Shown one piece after another: positions 50,028-58,370 of a stretch of DNA of 64,000 bases. This DNA comes from Nocardioidaceae bacterium SCSIO 66511 (GTDB lineage: Bacteria; Actinomycetota; Actinomycetes; Propionibacteriales; Nocardioidaceae): positions 3,100,001 through 3,164,000 of the forward strand of contig CP095846.1 of the NCBI GenBank assembly GCA_023100825.1, in the 5' to 3' direction. The position numbers and the translations under genes are program-made. Position 1 is the first letter of the stretch, and every line of letters begins with the position of its first letter. The notes under the pieces are model-generated. The model ran no database searches and had not been told where the DNA came from. It saw nothing but the letters and a program-made list of their open reading frames with translations.

Positions 50028-50695
50028 TCGGCTGGTACCGAACGTGCGACGCGAAACCCGAGATCGTCCGTGATGAAGGTCGGGTGGCTTCGCCGGCGGA
50101 CCGATGCCCGGCAGCTCCAGTGCTCATCGAACCATCCGCCGCCGCGCAGCACGCGGTACGACCCGTAGACGTCGGGGTCGTAGAGGTCCCAGCACCATTC
50201 CCAGACGTTCCCGAGCAGGTCGTACAGGCCCCAGGCGTTGGGCTCCTTGCGTCCGACCTCGTGGACGCGCTCGTGGGAGTTCCGTCGGTACCAGGCGATG
50301 TCTTCGAGGTCGCCGTAACGGGGACCCGAGGAACCGGCCCGGCACGCGTACTCCCACTCCGCCTCGGTCGGCAACCGATACCCGTCCGCCGCGCGGTTCC
50401 AATTCGGCTCCGCTTCGCCCGGGCCGGTTTCGTACGCGGGTGTCAGCCCCTCGTGGTGCGACAGCGCATTGCAGAAGTCGATCGCATCGTGCCAAGAGAT
50501 GTCGACAACGGGCAGCGGTCCGTGTACCTGAGGTCCCGTTGCCGAACCGGCAACCATCGAGTACTGACTTCTGGTGACCGGAACGGTCGCGAGCTCGAAT
50601 CGCGGGAGCCGAACTGACCATCGGCGTTGAGTGCGCCGATCGGACAGAGTCACTGTTCCGGATGGGATCTCGGCCACTTCGATGACTCCGGACAT
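50024..50695 (-). CDS. formylglycine-generating-enzyme (SUMF1)-fold protein
   Basis: A 223-aa SUMF1/FGE-sulfatase domain protein. Hallmarks are YRLPTEAEWEYACRAG (about 118-133), WGLYDLLGNVWEWCWDLY (about 168-185) and RVLRGGGWFDEH (about 193-204). True FGE uses two cysteines for copper in the last region; here only one is present (WSC), the first being replaced by Asp. So it is likely not a sulfatase activator, but another member of the fold (EgtB-like or unknown). No sulfatase is near. Start at 50695; longer readings overlap the MFS gene. Confidence 0.8.
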   Translation of the reverse strand: MSGVIEVAEIPSGTVTLSDRRTQRRWSVRLPRFELATVPVTRSQYSMVAGSATGPQVHGPLPVVDISWHDAIDFCNALSHHEGLTPAYETGPGEAEPNWNRAADGYRLPTEAEWEYACRAGSSGPRYGDLEDIAWYRRNSHERVHEVGRKEPNAWGLYDLLGNVWEWCWDLYDPDVYGSYRVLRGGGWFDEHWSCRASVRRRSHPTFITDDLGFRVARSVPAD

Positions 50696-50703
50696 GAGCC
50701 GAG

Positions 50704-50728
50704 CATTGCATGCGGGCATGCCGACGGG
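50704..50728 (+). repeat. 25-bp direct repeat, copy 1 (flanks MFS/TetR)
   Basis: Matches 53198-53222 at 23 of 25 bases, same orientation. It lies in the promoter side of the FGE-like gene, 53 bases past the MFS stop. The pair brackets 2.5 kb containing only the MFS and TetR genes. Confidence 0.6.
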
Positions 50729-50780
50729 TTGTCGGTCGGGTTTGCCGTGGCGGTGGTGTTCATTTCTGTGTTCGCCACTA

Positions 50781-52238
50781 TCAGGAGCCGTGGGCGGGCT
50801 CGGTCTGGTGCTCGGGAAGTGGCTGGTGGCCAGAGCTGCCACTACTGCGACGCAGCAGGAGGCCGGAGACGAGGGCGGCGAAGACCAGGATCGCCGCGCT
50901 GACGGCCAGCGCGGTGGTGTATCCGTGGACAACGGCCGCGTCGCCGGACGCCTGGTAGTCGGTGCTGGAGATGACCGCGACGGTGTTGAGCAGGGCGACG
51001 CCGATCGCGGCACCGAGCTGCTGGGAGGCGTTGTAGGCGGCCGAGGCGGCGCCGATCTCGTGGGTGGCGACGCCTTCGGTGGCTGTGCTCGCGGTGGCGG
51101 TGATCACCAGGCCCATCCCGAGGCCGGTCAGCACCATAGCGGGCACCAGGTAGAGCGGCAGCACGTTCGTCGAATGTGCGTCGAGGAGGGTGAGGACGCC
51201 CAGCCCCGCCGCGGCAGCGAGGAGCCCGGACACCACGAGGGTGGCTGCGGAGACGCGGCCGAGAAGCAACCCGGCGATGACCATGGATCCGACCAGCGCG
51301 GCGACGGCATGGATGAGCAGAACGAGCCCGGCATTCAGGGGCGAGTAGCCCAACTGGGCCTGCATGTAGTAGCTCATGAACAGGTAGAAGCCGAACATCG
51401 CCAGGAACATCAACGCGATCGAGACGAACGAGCCCGCGCGGGCGCGGTTCTTGAGGATCGTGAGGGGGAAGATCGGATCGGGCGCTGACCGCTCAACGAG
51501 CACGAAGGCGGTGAGCAGCAGGAGGGCGCCGCCGATCAAGGCGGACACGACGAGCACCGAGACCTCCTGGCCGTCAAGCTGGCTGATGCCGATGACGATG
51601 GCGGCAATGCCGCCCGCGCTGAGCAGCGCGCCGAAGACGTCGATTCGACCGGACTGCTTCGCGGCTGGCGTGCGTGGGATGAGGGCGGCACCGATGGCGA
51701 CGAGCGCGGCGATCGGGACGTTGATGTACAGGCACCAGCGCCAGCTGGCGAAGTCGGTCAGCGCCCCACCCAACAGCAGGCCGATCGCCGACCCCGCGGC
51801 GCCGACGGCTGCGAAGACGCCGAAGGCCCGGCCCCGATCCCGGGCCTCGGTGAACGTCATCGCCAGCAGCGACAGCGCGGCAGGTGCCAGCAGCGCCGCG
51901 AACGCCCCTTGGAGGGCGCGGGCAGCAATCAGCACCCCGGCGCTCCAGGCCAGCCCTCCGATCAGCGACGGGATCGCGAAGCCGAGCAGGCCGATCACGA
52001 AGGCGCGTCGGTGCCCAATCGCGCTGCTGATGCGACCGCCGATCAGCAGCAGGCCCCCGAACGTCAGCAGATAGGCGGTGATCACCCAGTGCCTATTCGC
52101 CTCGCCGAGGCCCAGCTCGGCGTCGGCCGAGGGCAGCGCGATATTGACGATGGTGCCATCGAGGACCACCAGCAGCTGCGCCAGCGCCACCAGTGTCAGC
52201 GTCCACCAGCGCGCCGTCGATTCTTGGCGTCTATCCAT
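50781..52238 (-). CDS. DHA2-family drug-efflux MFS transporter
   Basis: A 485-aa, 14-span proton-coupled efflux protein. It begins with the DHA2 signature LVVLDGTIVNIALPS (about 23-37, motif D1), followed by WVITAYLLTFGGLLLIGGRI, and motif C-like GSAIGLLLGGAL. Substrate unknown; EmrB/QacA-type drugs are typical. The divergent TetR gene and shared operator give regulation. No CGTAC word occurs in the gene, unlike its surroundings. Confidence 0.93.
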   Translation of the reverse strand: MDRRQESTARWWTLTLVALAQLLVVLDGTIVNIALPSADAELGLGEANRHWVITAYLLTFGGLLLIGGRISSAIGHRRAFVIGLLGFAIPSLIGGLAWSAGVLIAARALQGAFAALLAPAALSLLAMTFTEARDRGRAFGVFAAVGAAGSAIGLLLGGALTDFASWRWCLYINVPIAALVAIGAALIPRTPAAKQSGRIDVFGALLSAGGIAAIVIGISQLDGQEVSVLVVSALIGGALLLLTAFVLVERSAPDPIFPLTILKNRARAGSFVSIALMFLAMFGFYLFMSYYMQAQLGYSPLNAGLVLLIHAVAALVGSMVIAGLLLGRVSAATLVVSGLLAAAAGLGVLTLLDAHSTNVLPLYLVPAMVLTGLGMGLVITATASTATEGVATHEIGAASAAYNASQQLGAAIGVALLNTVAVISSTDYQASGDAAVVHGYTTALAVSAAILVFAALVSGLLLRRSSGSSGHQPLPEHQTEPAHGS

Positions 52239-52253
52239 GTCCAGCTCTCGTCT

Positions 52254-52290
52254 CCCTAACAGTGGTCATGTTTCCCTAACGACGTTAGGG
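52254..52290. promoter_or_regulatory. TetR operator between MFS and TetR genes
   Basis: A perfect palindrome CCCTAAC-GAC-GTTAGGG (52274-52290), with an extra half-site CCCTAAC at 52254-52260, 20 bases earlier. The palindrome immediately precedes a TAGACT -10-like box (52291-52296) for the TetR gene and lies in the MFS leader, so one site can control both directions. Confidence 0.75.
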
Positions 52291-52340
52291 TAGACTAGCA
52301 GGACACCGGGACCCGGTGACGAACCAAGGAGGGCGATCGG

Positions 52341-53054
52341 ATGCCAGAATCCCGTGAAGGGCGCGCAGAGCCGTCGAACGTGTGGCTGCGCCCGCAGCGC
52401 GCTCGGCGCGGCGAGCCCCCGGTCACCAGCGAGCGAATCGTCGAGGTCGCGGTTGAGATCCTCGACGGCGGCGGCCTCGAGGCGCTGACGATGCGGCGCG
52501 TAGCCGAGCAGCTCGGCGTCGTCGCCCCGTCGCTGTACTGGCATGTGAAGACTAAGGACGACATCATCGACCTCGCCGTCGACCACGTCTTCGCCGAGAC
52601 CGACGCACCTACAGAATCGCAGCAGGACGACTGGCGTGCATGCATCGAGAAGATCGCCCTCGCGTGGCGCGCGACCCTCGTCGAGCACCCGTGGGTCGCA
52701 CCGGTGGCCGCTTCTCGCCCCAGCTTCGGACCGAGCTATCTCGACCAGTTAGAGCTTGTCATGTCGACCCTGCACCGCGCTGGCCTGGCCGGCGCTGAGC
52801 TGTCGGCCGCGATGTGGACGCTGCACAACCTGATCTTCGGTTCCGCCTCGACGGAGGCGACGTTGAGCATCAGCGACCACGATCGCAAGGCCGGGCAGGC
52901 CCTTCTGCAGGCGCACACGGACCGCTATCCGACTCTGGCCAGCCACCGCTACCTCGACGACGACGACTGGCTCGGCGACTTCACCCGGGGCCTCGCCTAC
53001 TTCCTCGACGGTCTCGACCTTCGCATCCGCGCCCGGCCCGAACCCACCGCATAA
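52341..53054 (+). CDS. TetR-family repressor (TetR_C domain)
   Basis: A 237-aa regulator. The N-terminal helix-turn-helix contains ALTMRRVAEQLGVVAPSLYW (about 49-68), then HVKTKDDIIDLAVDHVF. The C-terminal region resembles TetR_C (the tetracycline-repressor class), with a ligand pocket. It is divergent from the efflux gene and should repress it until a ligand binds. AAGGAGGG precedes the ATG at 52341. Like the MFS gene it lacks CGTAC. Confidence 0.92.
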   Translation: MPESREGRAEPSNVWLRPQRARRGEPPVTSERIVEVAVEILDGGGLEALTMRRVAEQLGVVAPSLYWHVKTKDDIIDLAVDHVFAETDAPTESQQDDWRACIEKIALAWRATLVEHPWVAPVAASRPSFGPSYLDQLELVMSTLHRAGLAGAELSAAMWTLHNLIFGSASTEATLSISDHDRKAGQALLQAHTDRYPTLASHRYLDDDDWLGDFTRGLAYFLDGLDLRIRARPEPTA

Positions 53055-53197
53055 CCGCGGCTTTCATGTAACCCGAGTTCGGAACGCTCAACGGGCGAGC
53101 CACTGACGCTCGCGAATGATGCTCTCGGTTTCGGTCTCCGCTGGCGCTTCCTCTCGATCTGCGAGGGTCGGGAACACCGTTGAATCCACAGTCCCAC

Positions 53198-53222
53198 CAT
53201 TGCAGGCGGGCATGCCGATGGG
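53198..53222 (+). repeat. 25-bp direct repeat, copy 2
   Basis: Second copy of the 50704-50728 sequence (23 of 25 bases identical), between the TetR stop and the DUF222/HNH gene. The 190 bases around it hold no gene. Confidence 0.6.
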
Positions 53223-53248
53223 CCCGCTGGTCACGGGCTTCGGCGCTG

Positions 53249-54748
53249 TCAGGTGCGTGGTGGGGTGAGGTCGCAGAGGTTGAGGCGGGTAACCGTGTAA
53301 GTGCGGCCGGGGAGGTCGTGGAGTCTGCCGTGCCGTCGGTGCTGTCGATCGGGCGGCCGCGCAGGTGGCGGTTTCGGGACAGCTGGTTCTGGTTCGGACC
53401 CCGTTTCGGCGGCCGCGTGGCGGATCCTTGCGATGAGGTCGCGGACGCGCTGTTTCGTGACCCGCGCATGGTCGTCGATGACGGCGCCGGTGGAGCGGTG
53501 GAACGTGAAGCCGCCGTGCCCGTCAGGCTTGATGATCAGCTTGTTCGGATGCACGAGGTGGTGGCAGCCGCCGCAGACCCCGATCAGATTGTCGAGATCG
53601 GTTTTGCCGCCGTCGCGGTTCCACCAGTTGACGTGGTGGAACTCGAGGAAGCTGGATCCGCAGCCGGGGTTGGCGCAGATGCCGTCTTGTCTGGCGGTGA
53701 TCGCTTTACGTTGCGTGGCGGTGGCGAGGCGGCTGGTACGGCCGACGTTGAGGATGTTGGCCTGCGGGACGGGGCCACCAGTGACGCCGTGAGTGAGGAC
53801 ACCCGCTGTGTCGGCGCCGCAGGTGAGGTAGCCGAGGAGTTGGGAGCCGATGGGTCCGAACCCGACCAACGTGGCCGGGCGGGCACCAGGCAGACGCAGG
53901 AGGGTTTCGAGGTCGGCAAGGACGAGCAGCGAAACATCGGCACGACGACGCGGCTTCGGCGGCTCCTGCTCGGCCTGTTCCGACGCGTCCGGCTGCTCTG
54001 ATGGCTGCGCCTGCTGACCCTCGTCGGGTCGTGGGGTGTTTTGGTCGTCGACCATGCGTCCGAGTCCGTCGACTCGTCGGTCCGACGGTGCACGGTCGTC
54101 ACCGTCGTACTCAGGCATTGACACGGTTTTCAGCCATTGGGAGAACTTTGCTCCGGTGACGGGGTCGAGCATCCCGGACACATAAAACCCGTCACCACAT
54201 TTGTCGACCCGGATGTCTCGCTTGTTCATCCCCCGCTGGTACGCCTTATCGCGTTCTTCACAGTTCACGATGTCGTTGAGCTCGTTGATCGCGACCCGCA
54301 GATCACGGGGCTCACACTTACGTGCGAGCGGGACGAGGATGTCTTGGAGGTCGGTCATGATGTCGGCGCCGACCTTGGTGACACCGACGGTGAACTCGTC
54401 GACATGCGCCGCACGAATCTGCCCGGCATCCAGAGCGGCCGCAACTTTCGGGAGGGTTTTCAACGTCTGGCCGGCTTTGGTGTGCCGCCGCGACTCACCC
54501 AACCCCATCCGCAACTCCTGACGAGCCCAACCGGCGACCGTGGACGCACCGTCGGACTTATGGGCCTCGGACTCTTTGAGCTGGGCGAACAGAGAGGCGC
54601 GTACCCCGTCGAGCAGATCCAACGCGGCTTGCAGGTCCCGCAACGACTGGCACAGCTGCTCATCAGTCGCGAGACCAATGAGTTCGGAAGCGTTCGCAGC
54701 CTGACCCGCGAGGTCGCGGAGGCGGGTGTAGGTCTGCGGTTCGAACAT
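53249..54748 (-). CDS. DUF222 / HNH endonuclease (13E12-repeat family)
   Basis: A 499-aa protein of the actinobacterial 13E12 family. Residues about 1-330 are DUF222 (GWARQELRMGLGESRRHTKA near 75-94). A Gln/Pro/Glu-rich linker (about 240-270) splits it, and the HNH nuclease follows with CANPGCGSSFLEFHHVNWW, then GGKTDLDNLIGVCGGCHHL. In Mycobacterium tuberculosis these REP13E12 copies are repeated and one hosts a prophage attachment site. The ATG at 54748 starts a typical N-terminus. Natural substrate unknown. Confidence 0.93.
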   Translation of the reverse strand: MFEPQTYTRLRDLAGQAANASELIGLATDEQLCQSLRDLQAALDLLDGVRASLFAQLKESEAHKSDGASTVAGWARQELRMGLGESRRHTKAGQTLKTLPKVAAALDAGQIRAAHVDEFTVGVTKVGADIMTDLQDILVPLARKCEPRDLRVAINELNDIVNCEERDKAYQRGMNKRDIRVDKCGDGFYVSGMLDPVTGAKFSQWLKTVSMPEYDGDDRAPSDRRVDGLGRMVDDQNTPRPDEGQQAQPSEQPDASEQAEQEPPKPRRRADVSLLVLADLETLLRLPGARPATLVGFGPIGSQLLGYLTCGADTAGVLTHGVTGGPVPQANILNVGRTSRLATATQRKAITARQDGICANPGCGSSFLEFHHVNWWNRDGGKTDLDNLIGVCGGCHHLVHPNKLIIKPDGHGGFTFHRSTGAVIDDHARVTKQRVRDLIARIRHAAAETGSEPEPAVPKPPPARPPDRQHRRHGRLHDLPGRTYTVTRLNLCDLTPPRT

Positions 54749-54998
54749 GAACCTATTGTATCGTAAGCGTGTTCGATAAACAAGTGAGGAGGAGCCGAAT
54801 CGCCTTGTTTTAAAGAGGAATCGGCGAATCGGCAAGCGGTGAAGGTCCGAGCAAATGGGGCGGGAGGGTCGCGGGAAGGCGGCCACCGACGCGTACCCCG
54901 CGTCGTCGCCGCCAAAGAAGAGAACCGCAGCGAGCGGAAACTATGAAGGCCGGAACCGAAGTAGGCGGAACGATGAAGGAGCCAGCCGAGAAGCGCAC
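54749..54998. other. 250-bp region upstream of the DUF222/HNH gene
   Basis: No credible gene. It holds the promoter side of the HNH gene, a 10-bp inverted repeat with one mismatch (54795-54804 and 54823-54832), and a purine-rich stretch (about 54930-54990, GAAC/GAAGG repeats) before the lysE stop. Confidence 0.5.
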
Positions 54999-55631
54999 CT
55001 ACCGCGCCGGCTGACTCAACCCCAGCTGAACCGCGAACACACTGAGCAGCGACCCGACAACCCACCGCGAGACGCGCTCTGCGGTCTGACTGCGCTGCAG
55101 TAACCCAGAAACACCCGCGGCGGCCAGAACCCAGGCGGCGTTGACGGTTGCGGCGACGACGATCTGCACTGCGCCGAGCTGTGCAATCTGCAACGCAACA
55201 CTGCCTCGGTCGGGGTCGACGAACTGCGGCAGCAACGCCGCGTACATCAACGCGATCTTCGGGTTCAGCAAGCAGGTCGTGAGGCCCATGAGGTAAAGGC
55301 GCCGCGAGGTATGAGCAGCGACCTCCCCGGCACGAAAGACGGTTCGCCCGCCGCGGACGATGCCGACCGCGAGATACAGCAGGTATAGCGCTCCGGCGAT
55401 CTTGACGATGATGAACAGCGCGGGAACGGTCGTGAAGAGTACGGAGAGTCCGGCCGTCGTGGCGAGTACGTACATCGTGAATCCGGTGATCACGCCCGCG
55501 AGCGAGGTCATCCCGGCGGTGCGACCCTGACTGATGGACCGCGATACGAGGTACATCATGTTCGGTCCGGGCGTGATGACCATGCCGAATGCGATGATCG
55601 CGACACCCGCAACCGCGGCCCAGGTCACCAT
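54999..55631 (-). CDS. LysE-family amino-acid exporter
   Basis: A 210-aa inner-membrane exporter of the LysE/RhtB family with six spans. The family motif GMVITPGPNMMYLVSRSIS (about 16-34) is complete, and NPKIALMYAALLPQF (about 123-137) is the second conserved region. Such proteins export lysine, homoserine, threonine or similar; the substrate cannot be chosen here. Divergent or tail-to-tail with no linked regulator of the LysG type nearby. Confidence 0.93.
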   Translation of the reverse strand: MVTWAAVAGVAIIAFGMVITPGPNMMYLVSRSISQGRTAGMTSLAGVITGFTMYVLATTAGLSVLFTTVPALFIIVKIAGALYLLYLAVGIVRGGRTVFRAGEVAAHTSRRLYLMGLTTCLLNPKIALMYAALLPQFVDPDRGSVALQIAQLGAVQIVVAATVNAAWVLAAAGVSGLLQRSQTAERVSRWVVGSLLSVFAVQLGLSQPAR

Positions 55632-55713
55632 CGAACTTCCCCCTTCGTCGACCTCATGACCAGCGTACGCACGCCCGAAGGCAGATAACGAGACGTCCGA
55701 ACGTTGAGATCGG

Positions 55714-56640
55714 TCAGTCGCTCAGCCGGTCCTCCAGCAGCCGTGCGATGTCCAGGGCACGACCGCCGTCGCTGTCGCCGCCTTCGGCGTCCCAGACCGC
55801 GGAGAGGATGCAGCCGGCGTACGCCCACGCGGTTGCGCGGTCGAGCGGAATGCCGAGGCCGTCGGCGATGCGCTCCAGCCTGCCGGGCACGAGAGCCAGC
55901 AGAGCGTCGTCGTGGCGCCACGGATCGGGGTTGTAGAGAAGTGGTGCGATCTCGTAGCCCGGGTCGCCGACCATGCCGTGCGGGTCGATCGCCAACCAGG
56001 CTTCGCGTTCTGCCCGCAGCACGTTGTCGTGGTGGAGGTCGCCGTGGAGCACCACCTGCTGGGTTGCCGACGCGCAAAGGTCGTCGAACAGCGACAGCGC
56101 ACGTTCCACCATCGCGATCGGCGGCGCATCACACGGTACGTAGCGCAGATGGTCGCAGAATGACGCGCGGTGAACTGACACGTCGGGCAGCGCAACACCG
56201 ACAGGTGGGGCGACATGCAGCCTCCGCAGCAGGTCGCTGATGACGTCGGTCGCTGCGTCGTCGCGTTCGGGAACCAGCTCGCGCAGCAGTACACCCGGCG
56301 AGGCTCGCTCGAGGAGCAACGCGCCGTACTCGAGGTCGCGGTCGAGCAGCCGGACGGCACCGTCGCCGGCGAAGCACCGCAACGCGGCCGCTTCCTCGTA
56401 CAGGTGCTCCGAGGTGGGCACCCCCAGCTTCAGGACCGCCGCGGATCCATCGGCACGGCGTACTGGCGCGACCCAGTTGAAGCTCAGCGCGTACGGCTCG
56501 CCGACCTCCAGGCGCCACGTTCGGGCTACGGAGGCGATGACGTCCGGCAGTTCCTCCAGCCAACGTGCACCGGCAATACCCCACGCAGCTTCGACATTCG
56601 TACGTAGGCCGACCGGCACGTCGTACGCGCTCTCGGTCAC
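55714..56640 (-). CDS. APH(6)/hydroxyurea-type phosphotransferase
   Basis: A 308-aa kinase of the APH_6_hur family, whose members include streptomycin 6-kinase. Brenner motif HGDLHHDNVL and metal-binding IDPHG (in place of DFG) are near residues 205-225, followed by VGDPGYEIAPLLYNP, a diagnostic block of this family. The GTG start overlaps the cimA stop (GTGA), so the two are probably co-translated. Whether it acts on an aminoglycoside or on a metabolite is unknown. Confidence 0.85.
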   Translation of the reverse strand: MTESAYDVPVGLRTNVEAAWGIAGARWLEELPDVIASVARTWRLEVGEPYALSFNWVAPVRRADGSAAVLKLGVPTSEHLYEEAAALRCFAGDGAVRLLDRDLEYGALLLERASPGVLLRELVPERDDAATDVISDLLRRLHVAPPVGVALPDVSVHRASFCDHLRYVPCDAPPIAMVERALSLFDDLCASATQQVVLHGDLHHDNVLRAEREAWLAIDPHGMVGDPGYEIAPLLYNPDPWRHDDALLALVPGRLERIADGLGIPLDRATAWAYAGCILSAVWDAEGGDSDGGRALDIARLLEDRLSD

Positions 56641-58244
56641 GCCCTCGCCGCCGGCGCCGCGACCTGATGACGACGCAACCCGTACGTGACCGCGTCGAGC
56701 AGCGCCTCCCACGAGGCTTCGACGATGTTGTGCCCCACACCGACCGTCACCCAGGTGTCGGTGCCGTCCGCGGTCTCGATCAGCACTCGGATCACGGCAT
56801 CGGTGCCGTGCCCCTGGTCGAGGATTCGTACCCGGTAGTCGGTGAGTCGGAACTGCCCGACCTGCGGGTACGCCTGCTCGATGGCCTGGCGCAGCGCGTG
56901 ATCCAGCGCATTGACCGGGCCGTTGCCTTCACCAGTCACGACGATGCGTTGTCCGGCGGCACGCAGCTTCACGGTCGCCTCCGACAGGGCCTCGGCATCG
57001 GCCGGAGTGTTCGACTCGGTGATGACGCGCCACGACTCGACGGCGAAGTACGCCGGCCGGTTGCCTTCGACCTCTTCGGCGAGCAGTAGGTCGAACGACG
57101 CATCTGCCGCCTCGAAGGTGTAGCCGGTCTGCTCGAGCCTCTTGACCCGGTCGGTGATCCGGGCGAGCTGGTCGGCGTCGGACGTCAGATCGTAGCCGAG
57201 TTCCTTTCCCTTCAGCTCGATGCTCGCGCGTCCGGCCATCTCCGAGACGAGCAGCCGCATATCGTTGCCGACCAGCTCGGGATCGATGTGCTGATAGAGA
57301 TCGGGGTCGACCCGGATCGCGCTCGCGTGCAGGCCGGCCTTGTGCGCGAACGACGAGACCCCGACGTACGGCTGGCGCGACGACGGCGGGATGTTCGTGA
57401 CCTCGGCGATCGCATGCGCGATGCGGCTCGCCTCGCGCAGAGACGTTACGGGCAGCAAATCGTGACCGAGTTTCAGCTGCAGGTTGGCGACGACAGTGAT
57501 GAGGTCAGCATTGCCCGTACGCTCGCCGTAGCCGTTGACGCACCCTTGCATATGGCTCGCGCCCGCATCGACCGCTGCCACCGAGTTGGCGACCGCGCAG
57601 CCGGTGTCGTTGTGGCAGTGGATGCCCAGGCGTGCACCGGTCTCATCGGCGACGGAGCCGACGATGTCACTCACCCACGTCGGAAGCATGCCGCCGTTCG
57701 TATCGCAGAGTACGACTACTTCGGCGCCCGCACCGGCGGCCGTACGTACGACCTCGAGCGCATAGTCGCGGTTCGACCGGTATCCGTCGAAGAAGTGCTC
57801 ACAGTCGAGGAAGACGCGGCGCCCCTCGGCCCGCAGATGCTCGACCGTGTCGGCGACCATCGCGAGGTTCTCGTCGAGCGTCGTACGCAGCGCGAGCTCT
57901 ACATGGCGGTCATGGCTCTTCGCCACCAAGGTCACCACCGATGCCTCGGAGTCGCGCAGGGCGGCGACCTGGGGGTCGTCGGCGGCGCGCGTACCCGGTC
58001 GACGGGTCGCGCCGAACGCCGCGAGCGTTGCGGTCTGCAGCGCCAGCTCAGTTCGTGCACGGGCGAAGAACTCGGTGTCCTTGGGGTTCGACCCCGGCCA
58101 ACCGCCCTCGATGTAGCCGACCCCCAGCTCGTCGAGATGCCGCGCAATACCGAGTTTGTCGGCGACAGAGAGGTTGAGACCTTCCTGCTGTGCGCCGTCG
58201 CGCAGGGTCGTGTCGTAGACGTGGAAGCTGTCGGTGGCACTCAC
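56637..58244 (-). CDS. cimA: citramalate synthase
   Basis: A 535-aa member of the LeuA/CimA family making (R)-citramalate from pyruvate and acetyl-CoA, the entry to threonine-independent isoleucine synthesis. Motifs are DTTLRDGAQQE (about 11-21), YIEGGWPGSNPKD (near 44-56), and HCHNDTGCAV. The C-terminal domain may bind isoleucine. The GTG at 58244, with AAAGGA 8 bases upstream, decides the start; an in-frame ATG at 58277 lies in the attenuator. Controlled by the leader described next. Confidence 0.93.
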   Translation of the reverse strand: MSATDSFHVYDTTLRDGAQQEGLNLSVADKLGIARHLDELGVGYIEGGWPGSNPKDTEFFARARTELALQTATLAAFGATRRPGTRAADDPQVAALRDSEASVVTLVAKSHDRHVELALRTTLDENLAMVADTVEHLRAEGRRVFLDCEHFFDGYRSNRDYALEVVRTAAGAGAEVVVLCDTNGGMLPTWVSDIVGSVADETGARLGIHCHNDTGCAVANSVAAVDAGASHMQGCVNGYGERTGNADLITVVANLQLKLGHDLLPVTSLREASRIAHAIAEVTNIPPSSRQPYVGVSSFAHKAGLHASAIRVDPDLYQHIDPELVGNDMRLLVSEMAGRASIELKGKELGYDLTSDADQLARITDRVKRLEQTGYTFEAADASFDLLLAEEVEGNRPAYFAVESWRVITESNTPADAEALSEATVKLRAAGQRIVVTGEGNGPVNALDHALRQAIEQAYPQVGQFRLTDYRVRILDQGHGTDAVIRVLIETADGTDTWVTVGVGHNIVEASWEALLDAVTYGLRRHQVAAPAARA

Positions 58245-58279
58245 GGTGCGTCCTTTGCTGCTGAGGGGTTTGACCAAAT

Positions 58280-58308
58280 AAAAAAGCCCCCCGTGGGTAC
58301 GAGAGGCT
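58280..58308 (-). terminator. cimA leader attenuator terminator
   Basis: Read on the minus strand, a 10-bp stem with two wobble pairs (58285-58294 with 58299-58308, 4-base loop) is followed by six U residues (58280-58285). It lies within the cimA leader, 36 bases before the start, so it must be read through for cimA expression: an intrinsic attenuator. Confidence 0.85.
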
Positions 58309-58341
58309 GCGCGTCTGGCTCGGATTGCGAGCTAGACGCGC
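58309..58341 (-). promoter_or_regulatory. cimA leader pause hairpin
   Basis: A 14-bp stem (58309-58322 with 58328-58341) with one mismatch and a 5-base loop, abutting the terminator stem and overlapping the end of the leader peptide. It fits the 1:2 hairpin of classical attenuators; I did not derive the competing antiterminator. Confidence 0.7.
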
Positions 58342-58370
58342 CTGGGAATGATCGTGGCGCTGGTGTGCAC
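58332..58370 (-). CDS. cimA leader peptide (12 aa)
   Basis: GTG start, peptide MHTSATIIPRRV, then TAG. It contains adjacent Ile codons (ATC ATT) and a terminal Val codon, matching the branched-chain product of the pathway. GGGA lies 6 bases before the GTG; an ATG 27 bases further upstream is in frame, so the peptide might have 21 residues. Its 3' end overlaps the pause hairpin and is followed by the terminator. Confidence 0.75.
   Translation of the reverse strand: MHTSATIIPRRV

Noticed and set aside
50696-51013. N-terminal extension of the FGE-like protein
   Set aside because: It runs antisense-free but out of frame through the MFS 3' end and repeat, and is Ser/Pro/Arg low-complexity; the SUMF1 domain starts at 50695.
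53055-53248. Remnant transposase between TetR and the HNH gene
   Set aside because: Frames in this stretch have no transposase motif and no terminal inverted repeats; only the 25-bp direct repeat is notable.
54855-55103. 82-codon plus-strand ORF near the lysE 3' end
   Set aside because: Basic, repetitive, half antisense to the LysE gene, no ribosome site.
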